64,000 nucleotides of DNA from Shewanella khirikhana (GTDB lineage: Bacteria > Pseudomonadota > Gammaproteobacteria > Enterobacterales > Shewanellaceae), in the NCBI RefSeq assembly GCF_003957745.1, contig NZ_CP020373.1:4623501-4687500 (forward strand). The letters are read 5' to 3'. Of the stretch, positions 26,546 through 33,999 are shown piece after piece. The first letter of the stretch is position 1. Each line of letters starts with the position of its first letter. Both the position numbers and the translations under genes were made by a program. A model generated the notes under the pieces. That model had not been told where the DNA came from. It saw nothing but the letters and a program-made list of their open reading frames with translations, and did not search any database.

Positions 26546-27841
26546 TTACCGCTTTTCGCGGGCAATGGCGCGATAGCCAATGTCGGTGCGGAAGTACACG
26601 TCATCCCAGTGGATTTCATCTACCAATGCATAAGCGGCTTTTTGGGCTTCGGTCACTGTGTTGCCAAGGGCAGTGGCGCACAGTACGCGGCCACCGTTGG
26701 TGACAACGCGGCCATCGACCATCTTGGTACCGGCATGGAATACCTTGGCGTCGTTGTTGCCAAGGGACAGGCCCTCAATCACATCGCCCTTGCGGTAGTC
26801 ATCGGGATAACCACCGGCAGCGAGCACCACACCTACGGCGGCGCGGCTGTCGTACTCGGCGGTCACCTTATCCAGCTCACCGCGGCAGGCGGCCAGACAC
26901 AGCTCAACCAAATCGGATTTGAGGCGCATCATGATGGGCTGAGTCTCTGGGTCGCCGAAGCGGCAGTTATATTCCAGCACCTTGGCCTTGCCCTGAGGGT
27001 CGACCATCAGACCGGCATACAGGAAGCCGGTGTAAACATTGCCTTCGGCGGCCATGCCGTCCACGGTTGGGCGAATAACGTTGGCCATCACCCAGTCGTG
27101 TACGTCCTGAGTTACCACTGGGGCTGGAGAGTAAGCACCCATACCGCCGGTGTTGGGGCCGTGGTCGGCGTTATCGCGGGCCTTGTGATCCTGGCTGGTG
27201 GCCATTGGCAGGATGTTTTTGCCGTCGACCATCACGATAAAGCTGGCTTCTTCGCCCTTGAGGAACTCTTCCACCACCACGCGGGAACCTGCTTCACCGA
27301 ACTTGTTGCCAGCCAGCATATCGTCGATGGCGGCATCGGCTTCGGCCTGATCCTGAGCGATGATCACGCCCTTACCGGCGGCGAGACCATCGGCCTTGAT
27401 AACCACTGGGAAGCCGGTCTTACTGGCAAGCTCGGCCACAAAGGCTTTGGCGGGTGGGATTTCGGTGAAGTTCTGATAATCCGCTGTCGGGATCTGATGG
27501 CGGGCCAGGAAGTCCTTGGTGAAGGCCTTGGAGCCTTCCAGCTGCGCGGCACCCTGGGTTGGACCAAAGATGGTCAGGCCTTCGGCGCGAAACGCATCAA
27601 CCACACCAATCACCAGCGGCGCTTCGGGGCCAACTATGGTCAGGGCGATATTGCTTTGTTTGGCAAAGGCGAGCAGCGCAGGGATGTCGGTGGCATCAAT
27701 CGCCACGTTTTCCACCTTGGGCTCGAGGCTGCTGCCGGCGTTGCCGGGGGCCACAAATACGGTATTTACGTCGGCATTCTGAGCGGCTTTCCAGGCCAGG
27801 GCGTGTTCGCGGCCACCACTGCCAATTACGAGAATATTCAT
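26546..27841 (-). CDS. purD: Phosphoribosylamine--glycine ligase (GAR synthetase)
   Basis: A 431-aa ATP-grasp enzyme. It joins glycine to phosphoribosylamine, the second step of de novo purine synthesis. The start MNILVIGSGGREHALAWKAA is the diagnostic N-domain. ATP-grasp features are FPVVIKADGLAAGKGV and VVVEEFLKGEEASF, and the active-site signature is YNCRFGDPETQ. Length matches E. coli PurD (429 aa). RBS AAGGAAT precedes the ATG. Second gene of the purH-purD operon, 57 nt after purH. Confidence 0.98.
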   Translation of the reverse strand: MNILVIGSGGREHALAWKAAQNADVNTVFVAPGNAGSSLEPKVENVAIDATDIPALLAFAKQSNIALTIVGPEAPLVIGVVDAFRAEGLTIFGPTQGAAQLEGSKAFTKDFLARHQIPTADYQNFTEIPPAKAFVAELASKTGFPVVIKADGLAAGKGVIIAQDQAEADAAIDDMLAGNKFGEAGSRVVVEEFLKGEEASFIVMVDGKNILPMATSQDHKARDNADHGPNTGGMGAYSPAPVVTQDVHDWVMANVIRPTVDGMAAEGNVYTGFLYAGLMVDPQGKAKVLEYNCRFGDPETQPIMMRLKSDLVELCLAACRGELDKVTAEYDSRAAVGVVLAAGGYPDDYRKGDVIEGLSLGNNDAKVFHAGTKMVDGRVVTNGGRVLCATALGNTVTEAQKAAYALVDEIHWDDVYFRTDIGYRAIAREKR

Positions 27842-27870
27842 CTGCTTATTCCTTAAATCTTGAATGCGAA

Positions 27871-27890
27871 AGGCAGCCCTAAGGCTGCCT
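27871..27890 (-). other. Hairpin in the purH-purD spacer
   Basis: Perfect stem AGGCAGCC/GGCTGCCT with a CTAA loop in the 57-nt gap between purH and purD. Only a weak U-run follows, so it may tune purD expression or mRNA stability rather than end transcription. Confidence 0.5.
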
Positions 27891-27898
27891 CAATCTTA

Positions 27899-29488
27899 TC
27901 AGTGGCGGAAGTGGCGCATGTTGGTGAACACCATGGCCATGCCGTGCTCGTCGGCGGCGGCAATCACTTCCTCGTCGCGGATAGAACCGCCGGGCTGGAT
28001 GATGCAGCTGATCCCGGCAGCGGCAGCGGCGTCGATACCATCGCGGAATGGGAAGAAGGCGTCAGACGCCATCACTGAGCCCTCAACCACCAGACCTTCG
28101 TCGGCGGCCTTGATGCCGGCAATCTTGGCACTGTAGACGCGGCTCATCTGGCCTGCGCCCACGCCAATGGTCATGCCTTCTTTGGCATACACGATGGCGT
28201 TGGATTTAACGAACTTGGCTACTTTCCAGCAGAACATCAGATCTTTAAGTTCAGCTTCGGTCGGTACGCGCTTGGTCACGACTTTAAGCTCAGCCTCGGT
28301 CACCATGCCCTGATCGCGGTCCTGAATGAGAAGACCACCGTTGACGCGCTTGTAGTCCAGACCCTTGGTCTGTTCGGTCCACTGACCGCACTCGAGCAGG
28401 CGTACGTTGGTTTTCTTGGCAACCACATCGCGGGCAGCCTGGCTTACCACGGGGGCGATGATCACTTCCACGAACTGACGCTCAACGATGGCGGCGGCGG
28501 TGTCGCCGTCCAGCTCGCGGTTAAAGGCGATGATGCCACCGAAAGCAGAAGTTGGGTCGGTCTTGTAGGCGCGGTTGTAAGCGTCCAGCAGGTTGTCGCC
28601 CAGGGCCACACCACAGGGGTTGGCGTGCTTGACGATAACGCAGGCAGGCGCATCGAATTCTTTTACGCACTCAAGGGCGGCATCGGTGTCGGCGATGTTG
28701 TTGTAAGACAGGGCCTTACCCTGCAGCTGAGTGGCGGTGGCCACAGAGGCTTCGTCGCTGTTCAAATCCACGTAGAAGGCGGCGCTCTGGTGGCTGTTTT
28801 CGCCGTAGCGCAGGTCCTGCTTCTTCACCAGCTGGGTGTTGAAGGTGCGTGGGAATTTGGAGTCGTCGTGGCACTCGTCGCTGCTGTGAGCTGGAACCAT
28901 GGTGCCGAAGTAGTTGGCAATCATGCCATCGTAAGCAGCAGTGTGCTCGAAGGCGGCAATAGCCAGATCGAAACGGGTAGCGTGGGTGGTAGAGCCGCCG
29001 TTAGCGCTTATTTCGGCCAGCACACGGTCGTAGTCTTTGGCGTTAACCACAATCACCACGTCTTTGTGGTTCTTGGCGGCAGCGCGCACCATGGTAGGAC
29101 CGCCGATATCGATGTTCTCGATGGCGTCTTCCAGAGTACAGCCAGGCTTGGCAACGGTAGCGGCAAAGGGGTACAGGTTAACGGCAACCAGATCGATAGG
29201 GCCAATGTTGTTGGCGGCCATTACGTCTTCGTCCTGGCCACGGCGCGCCAGAATGCCACCATGCACCTTGGGATGCAGGGTCTTGACCCGACCGTCCATG
29301 ATCTCAGGGTGACCTGTGTAGTCAGAAACTTCGATCACAGGTACGCCGTTATCGGCCAGCAGCTTGGCGGTGCCACCGGTGGACAGGAGTTCTACGCCCT
29401 GTGCATGCAGTGCCTGGGCAAACTCGAGGATACCTGTTTTATCGGACACGCTCAGCAGCGCGCGGCGAATGGGTCTGGCATTATTCAT
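27899..29488 (-). CDS. purH: AICAR transformylase / IMP cyclohydrolase
   Basis: A 529-aa bifunctional enzyme catalysing the last two steps to IMP. The N-terminal IMP cyclohydrolase part (about 1-195) has SVSDKTGI, LLSTGGTAKLL and RVKTLHPKVHGG. The C-terminal formyltransferase part has the catalytic Lys-His in VIVKHANPCGVA, DPTSAFGG and GAGQMSRV. Length equals E. coli PurH (529 aa). First gene of the purHD operon. PurR control is known in relatives, but I found no good PUR box upstream. A 7-bp inverted repeat (29572-29593) lies in the promoter gap. Confidence 0.98.
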   Translation of the reverse strand: MNNARPIRRALLSVSDKTGILEFAQALHAQGVELLSTGGTAKLLADNGVPVIEVSDYTGHPEIMDGRVKTLHPKVHGGILARRGQDEDVMAANNIGPIDLVAVNLYPFAATVAKPGCTLEDAIENIDIGGPTMVRAAAKNHKDVVIVVNAKDYDRVLAEISANGGSTTHATRFDLAIAAFEHTAAYDGMIANYFGTMVPAHSSDECHDDSKFPRTFNTQLVKKQDLRYGENSHQSAAFYVDLNSDEASVATATQLQGKALSYNNIADTDAALECVKEFDAPACVIVKHANPCGVALGDNLLDAYNRAYKTDPTSAFGGIIAFNRELDGDTAAAIVERQFVEVIIAPVVSQAARDVVAKKTNVRLLECGQWTEQTKGLDYKRVNGGLLIQDRDQGMVTEAELKVVTKRVPTEAELKDLMFCWKVAKFVKSNAIVYAKEGMTIGVGAGQMSRVYSAKIAGIKAADEGLVVEGSVMASDAFFPFRDGIDAAAAAGISCIIQPGGSIRDEEVIAAADEHGMAMVFTNMRHFRH

Positions 29489-29571
29489 TTTGGGTACAGT
29501 TTTCCGCTGTTAAGGGTTCAAGGATCTTTCGGAAAACAAAACAGCATCAATGTTTTATTTTCCAAAAGTCC

Positions 29572-29593
29572 CTCGCGTTTCCCCTCACGCGAG
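29572..29593. repeat. Inverted repeat upstream of purH
   Basis: CTCGCGT, 8-nt spacer, ACGCGAG, in the 294-nt gap between purH and the divergent zntR. It does not fit the PUR-box pattern. Could be a regulator site or a hairpin. Confidence 0.4.
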
Positions 29594-29719
29594 TTTATTG
29601 GTCTGCCAAGACACCTTTTTATGGGCGCGTATTCTACCGTAAAACGCTGCCCGGCGCTGTTTTTTCTGCGTGATTTCACAATATCGTTCTGCGAACGACA
29701 CCCAAGCCAATACAGACCC

Positions 29720-29751
29720 TTGACCTTGGATTAAACTCCAAGGTTTATACT
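29720..29751 (+). promoter_or_regulatory. ZntR-type promoter/operator
   Basis: -35 TTGACC (29720-29725) and -10 TATACT (29746-29751) are 20 bp apart, the long spacing typical of MerR-family activated promoters. The spacer carries the perfect dyad ACCTTGGA-TTAAAC-TCCAAGGT. This layout closely parallels the E. coli zntA promoter. It controls zntR and the exporter gene. Confidence 0.88.
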
Positions 29752-29782
29752 TGCGCCATTGTTGGAAATTCGGGATAGACAC

Positions 29783-30244
29783 ATGTATCGCATCGGTGAG
29801 TTGGCCAGCCTCTGTGAGGTGAAAGCCGATACCCTGAGGTTTTACGAAAAGCACGGTTTGCTGGCGCCCTCGATGCGCACTGATTCGGGCTACCGGCTTT
29901 ACAGCCGCGATGATGCCGCCCGGCTCAAGTTTATTTTGCGTGCCAAGGCGGTGGGCTTTAGCCTGAATGAAATCACCGAGCTGTTGTCCATCGAGCTGAA
30001 TAAGGCCGAGTGGGCCTGCGCTGATGTGAAAGGTATGGTGGATGACAAGCTCGAGCAGGTGAATGCCAAAATCGCCGAGCTGACGGTATTTCGCGATTCT
30101 TTACAGCGTTTGTCGGACGCCTGCTGCGGCGGCCCCGAGAGCGCCGAACACTGCTCCATTTTGGAAGCATTGGAAACCAATCATCAGGTGCGTCCGGAAC
30201 ATCACGGCAGCGCACAGCATAAGGATGATGACTCATGTTGTTGA
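29783..30244 (+). CDS. zntR: Zn(II)-responsive MerR-family activator
   Basis: A 153-aa MerR regulator. The N-terminal helix-turn-helix is MYRIGELASLCEVKADTLRF, followed by a long dimer helix and a C-terminal metal-binding loop. The Zn ligands of E. coli ZntR are conserved: Cys in AEWACADVK and CC, His and Cys in DACCGG...EHCSILEALE. The tail is His-rich and ends in a Cys pair (SCC), an extra possible metal site. I used ATG 29783, matching the E. coli start. It overlaps the exporter gene by 10 nt and is preceded by a MerR-type promoter. Unlike E. coli zntR, it is therefore in one operon with its target transporter. Confidence 0.93.
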   Translation: MYRIGELASLCEVKADTLRFYEKHGLLAPSMRTDSGYRLYSRDDAARLKFILRAKAVGFSLNEITELLSIELNKAEWACADVKGMVDDKLEQVNAKIAELTVFRDSLQRLSDACCGGPESAEHCSILEALETNHQVRPEHHGSAQHKDDDSCC

Positions 30245-31674
30245 ACAACTTTCTTCATTTATTTTTGGAATCCGCCCCCTGGCTGCTGCTCGGGCTGTTT
30301 TTGGCCGGTATGCTGAAAATGTTTGTGCCCATGGAGTGGATGCAAAGGCAGCTCGGTGGTCACGGCTTTAAGGCAACTGTTAAGGCGGCGCTGCTGGGTG
30401 CGCCCCTGCCACTGTGCTCCTGCGGGGTAATTCCGGCGGCAGTGGGCCTTCGGCGCAGCGGCGCCTCCAAGGCGGCCACCACCTCGTTTTTGGTGTCTAC
30501 CCCTGAGACTGGCGTCGACTCAGTGACCGTCTCCTATGTGTTGCTTGGGCCCTTTATGGCCATCATCCGCCCCATCGCTGCTGTGACCAGCGCCATTGTG
30601 GCAGGGCTGCTGGTTGGCCGTGATGAGGATGAGCCGGATAACAGATCCCAATCCACAGAAGCATCGTCTGAAACGCAGTTTGAGAAGCCTTCTGATAAGC
30701 CAGTGGCCAGGCCAGCCATGAGCTTCAAACCGGTTGCGGCAGACAGCCCACTGATGACCCCAACCGGCGCCAAGCTGGCTGGGGCGCCGGCGGTGAGTTT
30801 CAAACCAGTTACCGAAAAAACAGCGGCAAAGACTGGCGCCAGCTGCTGCTCCGGCAAAGCCGAAGCTGAGCCCAAGCCCGAACCCATACAGGGATCCTGC
30901 TGCACGCCAAAGGCGGTTGCGGCTTCTTGTTGCGACGCCAAGCCCGCCGCTGATAAGGCCTCCTGTTGCAGCCCCAAGGCCGCAGTGCCCGAGGCACAAA
31001 GCTGCTGCGCGTCTTCATCATCCGCGTCCATGGTCAAATCTGCTGATGCTGGCTGCTGTGGCAGCACGCAACAGCATGCTCACCCGGCGGATAAGCCTGC
31101 CTCTGTGATAGAGCGAGTTTGGGATGGGCTGGTGTATGCCTCAACCGACCTGGTGCGCGATACCGCCATCTGGCTGCTGATTGGTCTTTTCTTCGCTGCT
31201 TTGGTGCAAACCTATGTGCCGGCAGACTTTTTGGCTCAATGGGGTAACGGCATTCTCGCCATGTTGGTGATGGTGCTGGTGTCTATTCCCATGTATATCT
31301 GCGCCACGGCGTCGACCCCGATTGCGGCAGGATTGCTGCTGGCCGGTGTGTCTCCCGGCGCTGTGCTGGTGTTTATGATGGCAGGCCCAGCCACCAATAT
31401 CGCAACCCTGGGGGTGGTGACCAAGGAACTGGGTAAGCGGGCGCTGTTTGGCTACCTGGGTGGTGTGCTGGGTGTGGCCCTGGTGTTTGGTGTGCTGGTG
31501 AACTATCTGGTGGCGACCTTTGGCTTTGAGGTGGCGCCGCAGATTGGTGAGGAGCATGCCATGCTGCCAGACTGGCTGGTGGCCTCATCCGGGCTGCTGC
31601 TCGCCTTCCTGATGGGCCGGGTGCTGTGGCAAAAACTGCCCCGCAAGCAAAAAACCGGCAGCTGTTGCAGCTAG
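30235..31674 (+). CDS. SO_0444-family Cu/Zn efflux permease with Cys-pair-rich loop
   Basis: A 479-aa inner-membrane exporter of the ArsP/DUF318-like permease fold. The N-terminal TM block (about 5-130) includes PLPLCSCGVIP; the C-terminal TM block (about 300-465) includes ATASTPIAAGLLLAG. They are joined by a hydrophilic loop (about 140-285) holding six Cys-Cys pairs at about 203-275, roughly one every 10-20 residues, plus HAH and a seventh pair at the C-terminus (SCCS). The loop presumably captures Cu or Zn for export. The family name and metal assignment come from S. oneidensis SO_0444. It overlaps zntR by 10 nt, so it should be co-regulated by zinc-type metal. Ended by a strong terminator. 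Confidence 0.92.
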   Translation: MLLNNFLHLFLESAPWLLLGLFLAGMLKMFVPMEWMQRQLGGHGFKATVKAALLGAPLPLCSCGVIPAAVGLRRSGASKAATTSFLVSTPETGVDSVTVSYVLLGPFMAIIRPIAAVTSAIVAGLLVGRDEDEPDNRSQSTEASSETQFEKPSDKPVARPAMSFKPVAADSPLMTPTGAKLAGAPAVSFKPVTEKTAAKTGASCCSGKAEAEPKPEPIQGSCCTPKAVAASCCDAKPAADKASCCSPKAAVPEAQSCCASSSSASMVKSADAGCCGSTQQHAHPADKPASVIERVWDGLVYASTDLVRDTAIWLLIGLFFAALVQTYVPADFLAQWGNGILAMLVMVLVSIPMYICATASTPIAAGLLLAGVSPGAVLVFMMAGPATNIATLGVVTKELGKRALFGYLGGVLGVALVFGVLVNYLVATFGFEVAPQIGEEHAMLPDWLVASSGLLLAFLMGRVLWQKLPRKQKTGSCCS

Positions 31675-31686
31675 TCCCAACGCATC

Positions 31687-31714
31687 AAAAAGCCCCGCAC
31701 CGCGGGGCTTTTTG
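31687..31714. terminator. Bidirectional terminator
   Basis: Stem AAAAAGCCCCGC/GCGGGGCTTTTT with a 3-nt loop, between the exporter and the convergent AhpD-like gene. Confidence 0.9.
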
Positions 31715-31729
31715 TTTAAAGAGCTGAGC

Positions 31730-32320
31730 TTATTTGTGCTTGCCGGTATTCCAGCCGCGGTGGCCAAGAAGCTTTTCACCGGACTCGATGGCGCCGGTTT
31801 CCAGGGTGGTGCCCATGGAATCGTTCCAGCGGTTGAGGTAGCCAAACAGGGCGATAACCCCCAGCATCTCGACTATCTCATCTTCTTCCCAATACTGATG
31901 CAGTCTGGCATTCAGCTCGGCATCCACTTCATTGGGCACAACTGAGGCCGCCACGGCAAAGTCCAGGGCTGCCCGTTCGGCCTCACTGAATGCGCTGTGG
32001 GTCTTGTATTCCCACACATGCTCCAGCTGCTCAGCGTCGGCGCCGTATCGCTCGGCGGCGCGGATAGTGTGTGCCTGGCAGTAGCGACAGCCGGTGATAT
32101 TGCTGGATACATAGGCGATGAGGCGCTTCTGGGCGCTGGTCAGGCGACCCTTGTTTTCCATTACAGCCATGTTCAGTTCGATAAAGGCCTTGGCGATGCG
32201 GGGGCGGCGCATCATGGTCAGCACGCTATTGGGACAAAATCCCAAGGTTTCGTTAAAGAACTTGGCCATTTCGGCCACTTCGGGGTTGGAATCGGCAGGC
32301 AGGGGGCTAACCAGCGGCAT
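31730..32320 (-). CDS. Carboxymuconolactone decarboxylase / AhpD-like peroxidase-related protein
   Basis: A 196-aa all-helical protein with the AhpD-type redox site CRYCQAH near residue 75, preceded by LIAYVSSNITG. Such proteins act as thiol peroxidase partners or alkylhydroperoxidases; the reductant here is unknown. A conserved C-terminal segment (ALFGYLNRWNDSMGT) matches the uncharacterised peroxidase-related branch. I used ATG 32320 behind AGGAGA, since the frame to 32365 has no ribosome binding site. It is divergent from a MocR regulator whose repeated binding sites lie between the two genes, so it is the likely target of that regulator. Confidence 0.87.
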   Translation of the reverse strand: MPLVSPLPADSNPEVAEMAKFFNETLGFCPNSVLTMMRRPRIAKAFIELNMAVMENKGRLTSAQKRLIAYVSSNITGCRYCQAHTIRAAERYGADAEQLEHVWEYKTHSAFSEAERAALDFAVAASVVPNEVDAELNARLHQYWEEDEIVEMLGVIALFGYLNRWNDSMGTTLETGAIESGEKLLGHRGWNTGKHK

Positions 32321-32453
32321 GGGGTCTCCTTGAAGCAGCAGAAAATAAAAAGCACCTTGGGGCAATCCCGCACCCGCGGCGCTTTGAGAGAGTACCTTAC
32401 TAGCCTAAGAAAAAGTTTTGCTTGGCAATAGCTGCGCCGCCGCACTAAGTTAT

Positions 32454-32511
32454 CGATACACTTTCAGGGCAAACTTTCACTGTATCGTGGATTTTTGGCA
32501 AAACTGTATCG
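32454..32511. promoter_or_regulatory. Repeated TGTATCG motifs, likely MocR operator
   Basis: TGTATCG occurs three times in the divergent gap: inverted at 32454-32460 (within TATCGATACA) and direct at 32481-32487 and 32505-32511, the last two in ACTGTATCG copies exactly 24 bp apart. MocR proteins typically bind direct repeats. The last copy ends 6 nt before the regulator ATG, fitting autorepression. Confidence 0.6.
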
Positions 32512-32517
32512 GTTGAA

Positions 32518-33906
32518 ATGAAAAAATATCAGCAAGTCGCCGAGGCTATCGCCAGGCAGATCCGCGAAGGCCGTTATGGCCTGGGCGAGCGTTTGCCTTC
32601 GGTTCGGGAGGTGTGCGGCCGTTTTGGCATCAGTATGTCTACTGCGCAGGCCGCGTTTCGGCTGTTGGAAGATCAGGCGCTGGCACAGGCGCGGCCGGGC
32701 GCCGGTTTTTATGTGAGTTTTCGCGGCACGCCGCAGGTACCTGGGGAGGGGCCGGCCAGGTATGAGGTGCATAACCGCATGCTGCAGGTGCTGTCCTGGT
32801 GTGCCCAGCCTGGCATCACAGATTTGGGTACCGCGGTCCTGTCTCCCGGGCTGTTGCCCAGAGCGGCTCTGTCGAAGCTGCTGGCTCGTCAGGCACGCTT
32901 TGAGATGGCAACCGTGCTGCAACCGCTTTTCAGTGGTGGCCATCCACCGCTGAGGCGTGAAATTGCCAAGCGGCTGATATTGCAAGGGATTGAGCTTGGT
33001 GAAAGCGAGGTGCTTGTTACCGGTGGCTGTCAGGATGCCATTTCACTTGCCCTCAGTGCCATTGCCCACGCGGGCGACACCATTGCGGTGGAAAGCCCCT
33101 GTTTTCCCGGGCTGCTGCAGGTGATTGAATCATTGGGTATGAAGGTGCTGGAAATTCCCTGCTCGCCCGGACAGGGGCTCAGTGTGGAGGCGCTGCAACT
33201 GGCGCTGGCACGTTGGCAGGTGGCGGCTCTGGTGCTTTGCCCGGATTTTTCCAATCCCACCGGTAGCCAAATGCCGCTGGCCAATCGGCAACGCTTGCTG
33301 GCGCTGGCTGGAGAGCACGATCTGGCGATTATCGAGGATGACCTGTTTTCTGAGTTGCAGGAGCCGGGCAAAGGCATCCCGGCGCTGAAGGCGCTCGATA
33401 CTGACGGGCGGGTTATCTACTGCTCATCGGTGGCAAAGTCGCTGGGTTCTGGGCTCAGGCTCGGTTGGCTGTGCGGCGGCCGTTATCATGGCGATATCGC
33501 CAAATTGAAGGCATTTCGGAATGTATCTGAGCCTTTGATTATTCAGGCATTGGTGGCGGAGTTCATGGCCAGTGGTGGCTATGGCAGGCACCTTGGAAGC
33601 CTTGGAAAACGGCTGCAACTGAATCTGAAAAAACTGCGCGGCTGGGTGGAGCAGGCCTTTCCGGGTCAGACTCAAATCGGTCGGCCAGAGGGGGGCTTTG
33701 TGCTCTGGGTAAGCTTGCCCGGCATAGACTCGGGGCGGCTATTGTCCCTCGCGGTTGCCGAAGGGGTGGCCTTCTTCCCGGGGGATGTGTTTTCCGGGGC
33801 GGGGCAATACAACCACTGCCTGCGTTTAAGTGGTGCCTTCGACGATGACGACAAGACCCAAAAAGCCGTGGCAGTGCTTGGTCGGCTTGCTCATAGTTTG
33901 TTGTAA
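32518..33906 (+). CDS. MocR-type regulator: GntR winged helix fused to PLP aminotransferase-like domain
   Basis: A 462-aa regulator. The N-terminal GntR helix-turn-helix (about 1-70) includes GERLPSVREVCGRFGISMST; the rest is a fold-type I aminotransferase-like domain (about 100-460). The PLP-Lys region is SSVAKSLGSGLRLGW, with CPDFSNPTGSQMP and IIEDDLFSEL upstream. Members use PLP or an aldimine as effector rather than catalysing transamination. Its targets are probably itself and the divergent AhpD-like gene. The first residues lie almost on top of the operator repeats, so the mRNA leader must be very short. The effector is unknown. Confidence 0.93.
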   Translation: MKKYQQVAEAIARQIREGRYGLGERLPSVREVCGRFGISMSTAQAAFRLLEDQALAQARPGAGFYVSFRGTPQVPGEGPARYEVHNRMLQVLSWCAQPGITDLGTAVLSPGLLPRAALSKLLARQARFEMATVLQPLFSGGHPPLRREIAKRLILQGIELGESEVLVTGGCQDAISLALSAIAHAGDTIAVESPCFPGLLQVIESLGMKVLEIPCSPGQGLSVEALQLALARWQVAALVLCPDFSNPTGSQMPLANRQRLLALAGEHDLAIIEDDLFSELQEPGKGIPALKALDTDGRVIYCSSVAKSLGSGLRLGWLCGGRYHGDIAKLKAFRNVSEPLIIQALVAEFMASGGYGRHLGSLGKRLQLNLKKLRGWVEQAFPGQTQIGRPEGGFVLWVSLPGIDSGRLLSLAVAEGVAFFPGDVFSGAGQYNHCLRLSGAFDDDDKTQKAVAVLGRLAHSLL

Positions 33907-33919
33907 CTTCTTACAAAAG

Positions 33920-33955
33920 GAACTTGTCTAAACAAGTTCATCCACCCATGATGGG
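33920..33955 (+). other. Two small inverted repeats before the S9 peptidase gene
   Basis: GAACTTG/CAAGTTC (33920-33939) and CCCAT/ATGGG (33945-33955) in the 93-nt gap. They may be leader hairpins or operator sites; nothing decides between these. Confidence 0.35.
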
Positions 33956-33999
33956 TAAGTTCCAGCGGTAACGGATTAACAATTTCCAGAGGGATTTTC

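Noticed and set aside
26609..27856. 415-residue plus-strand frame opposite purD
   Set aside because: Shadow of purD. Composition is Gly/His-rich antisense to a GC-rich gene, with no ribosome binding site and no recognisable domain.
29489..29782. PurR box upstream of purH
   Set aside because: Searched by eye for ACGCAAACGTTTTCGT-like palindromes; the best segment (near 29640-29655) has a one-base register shift and poor match.
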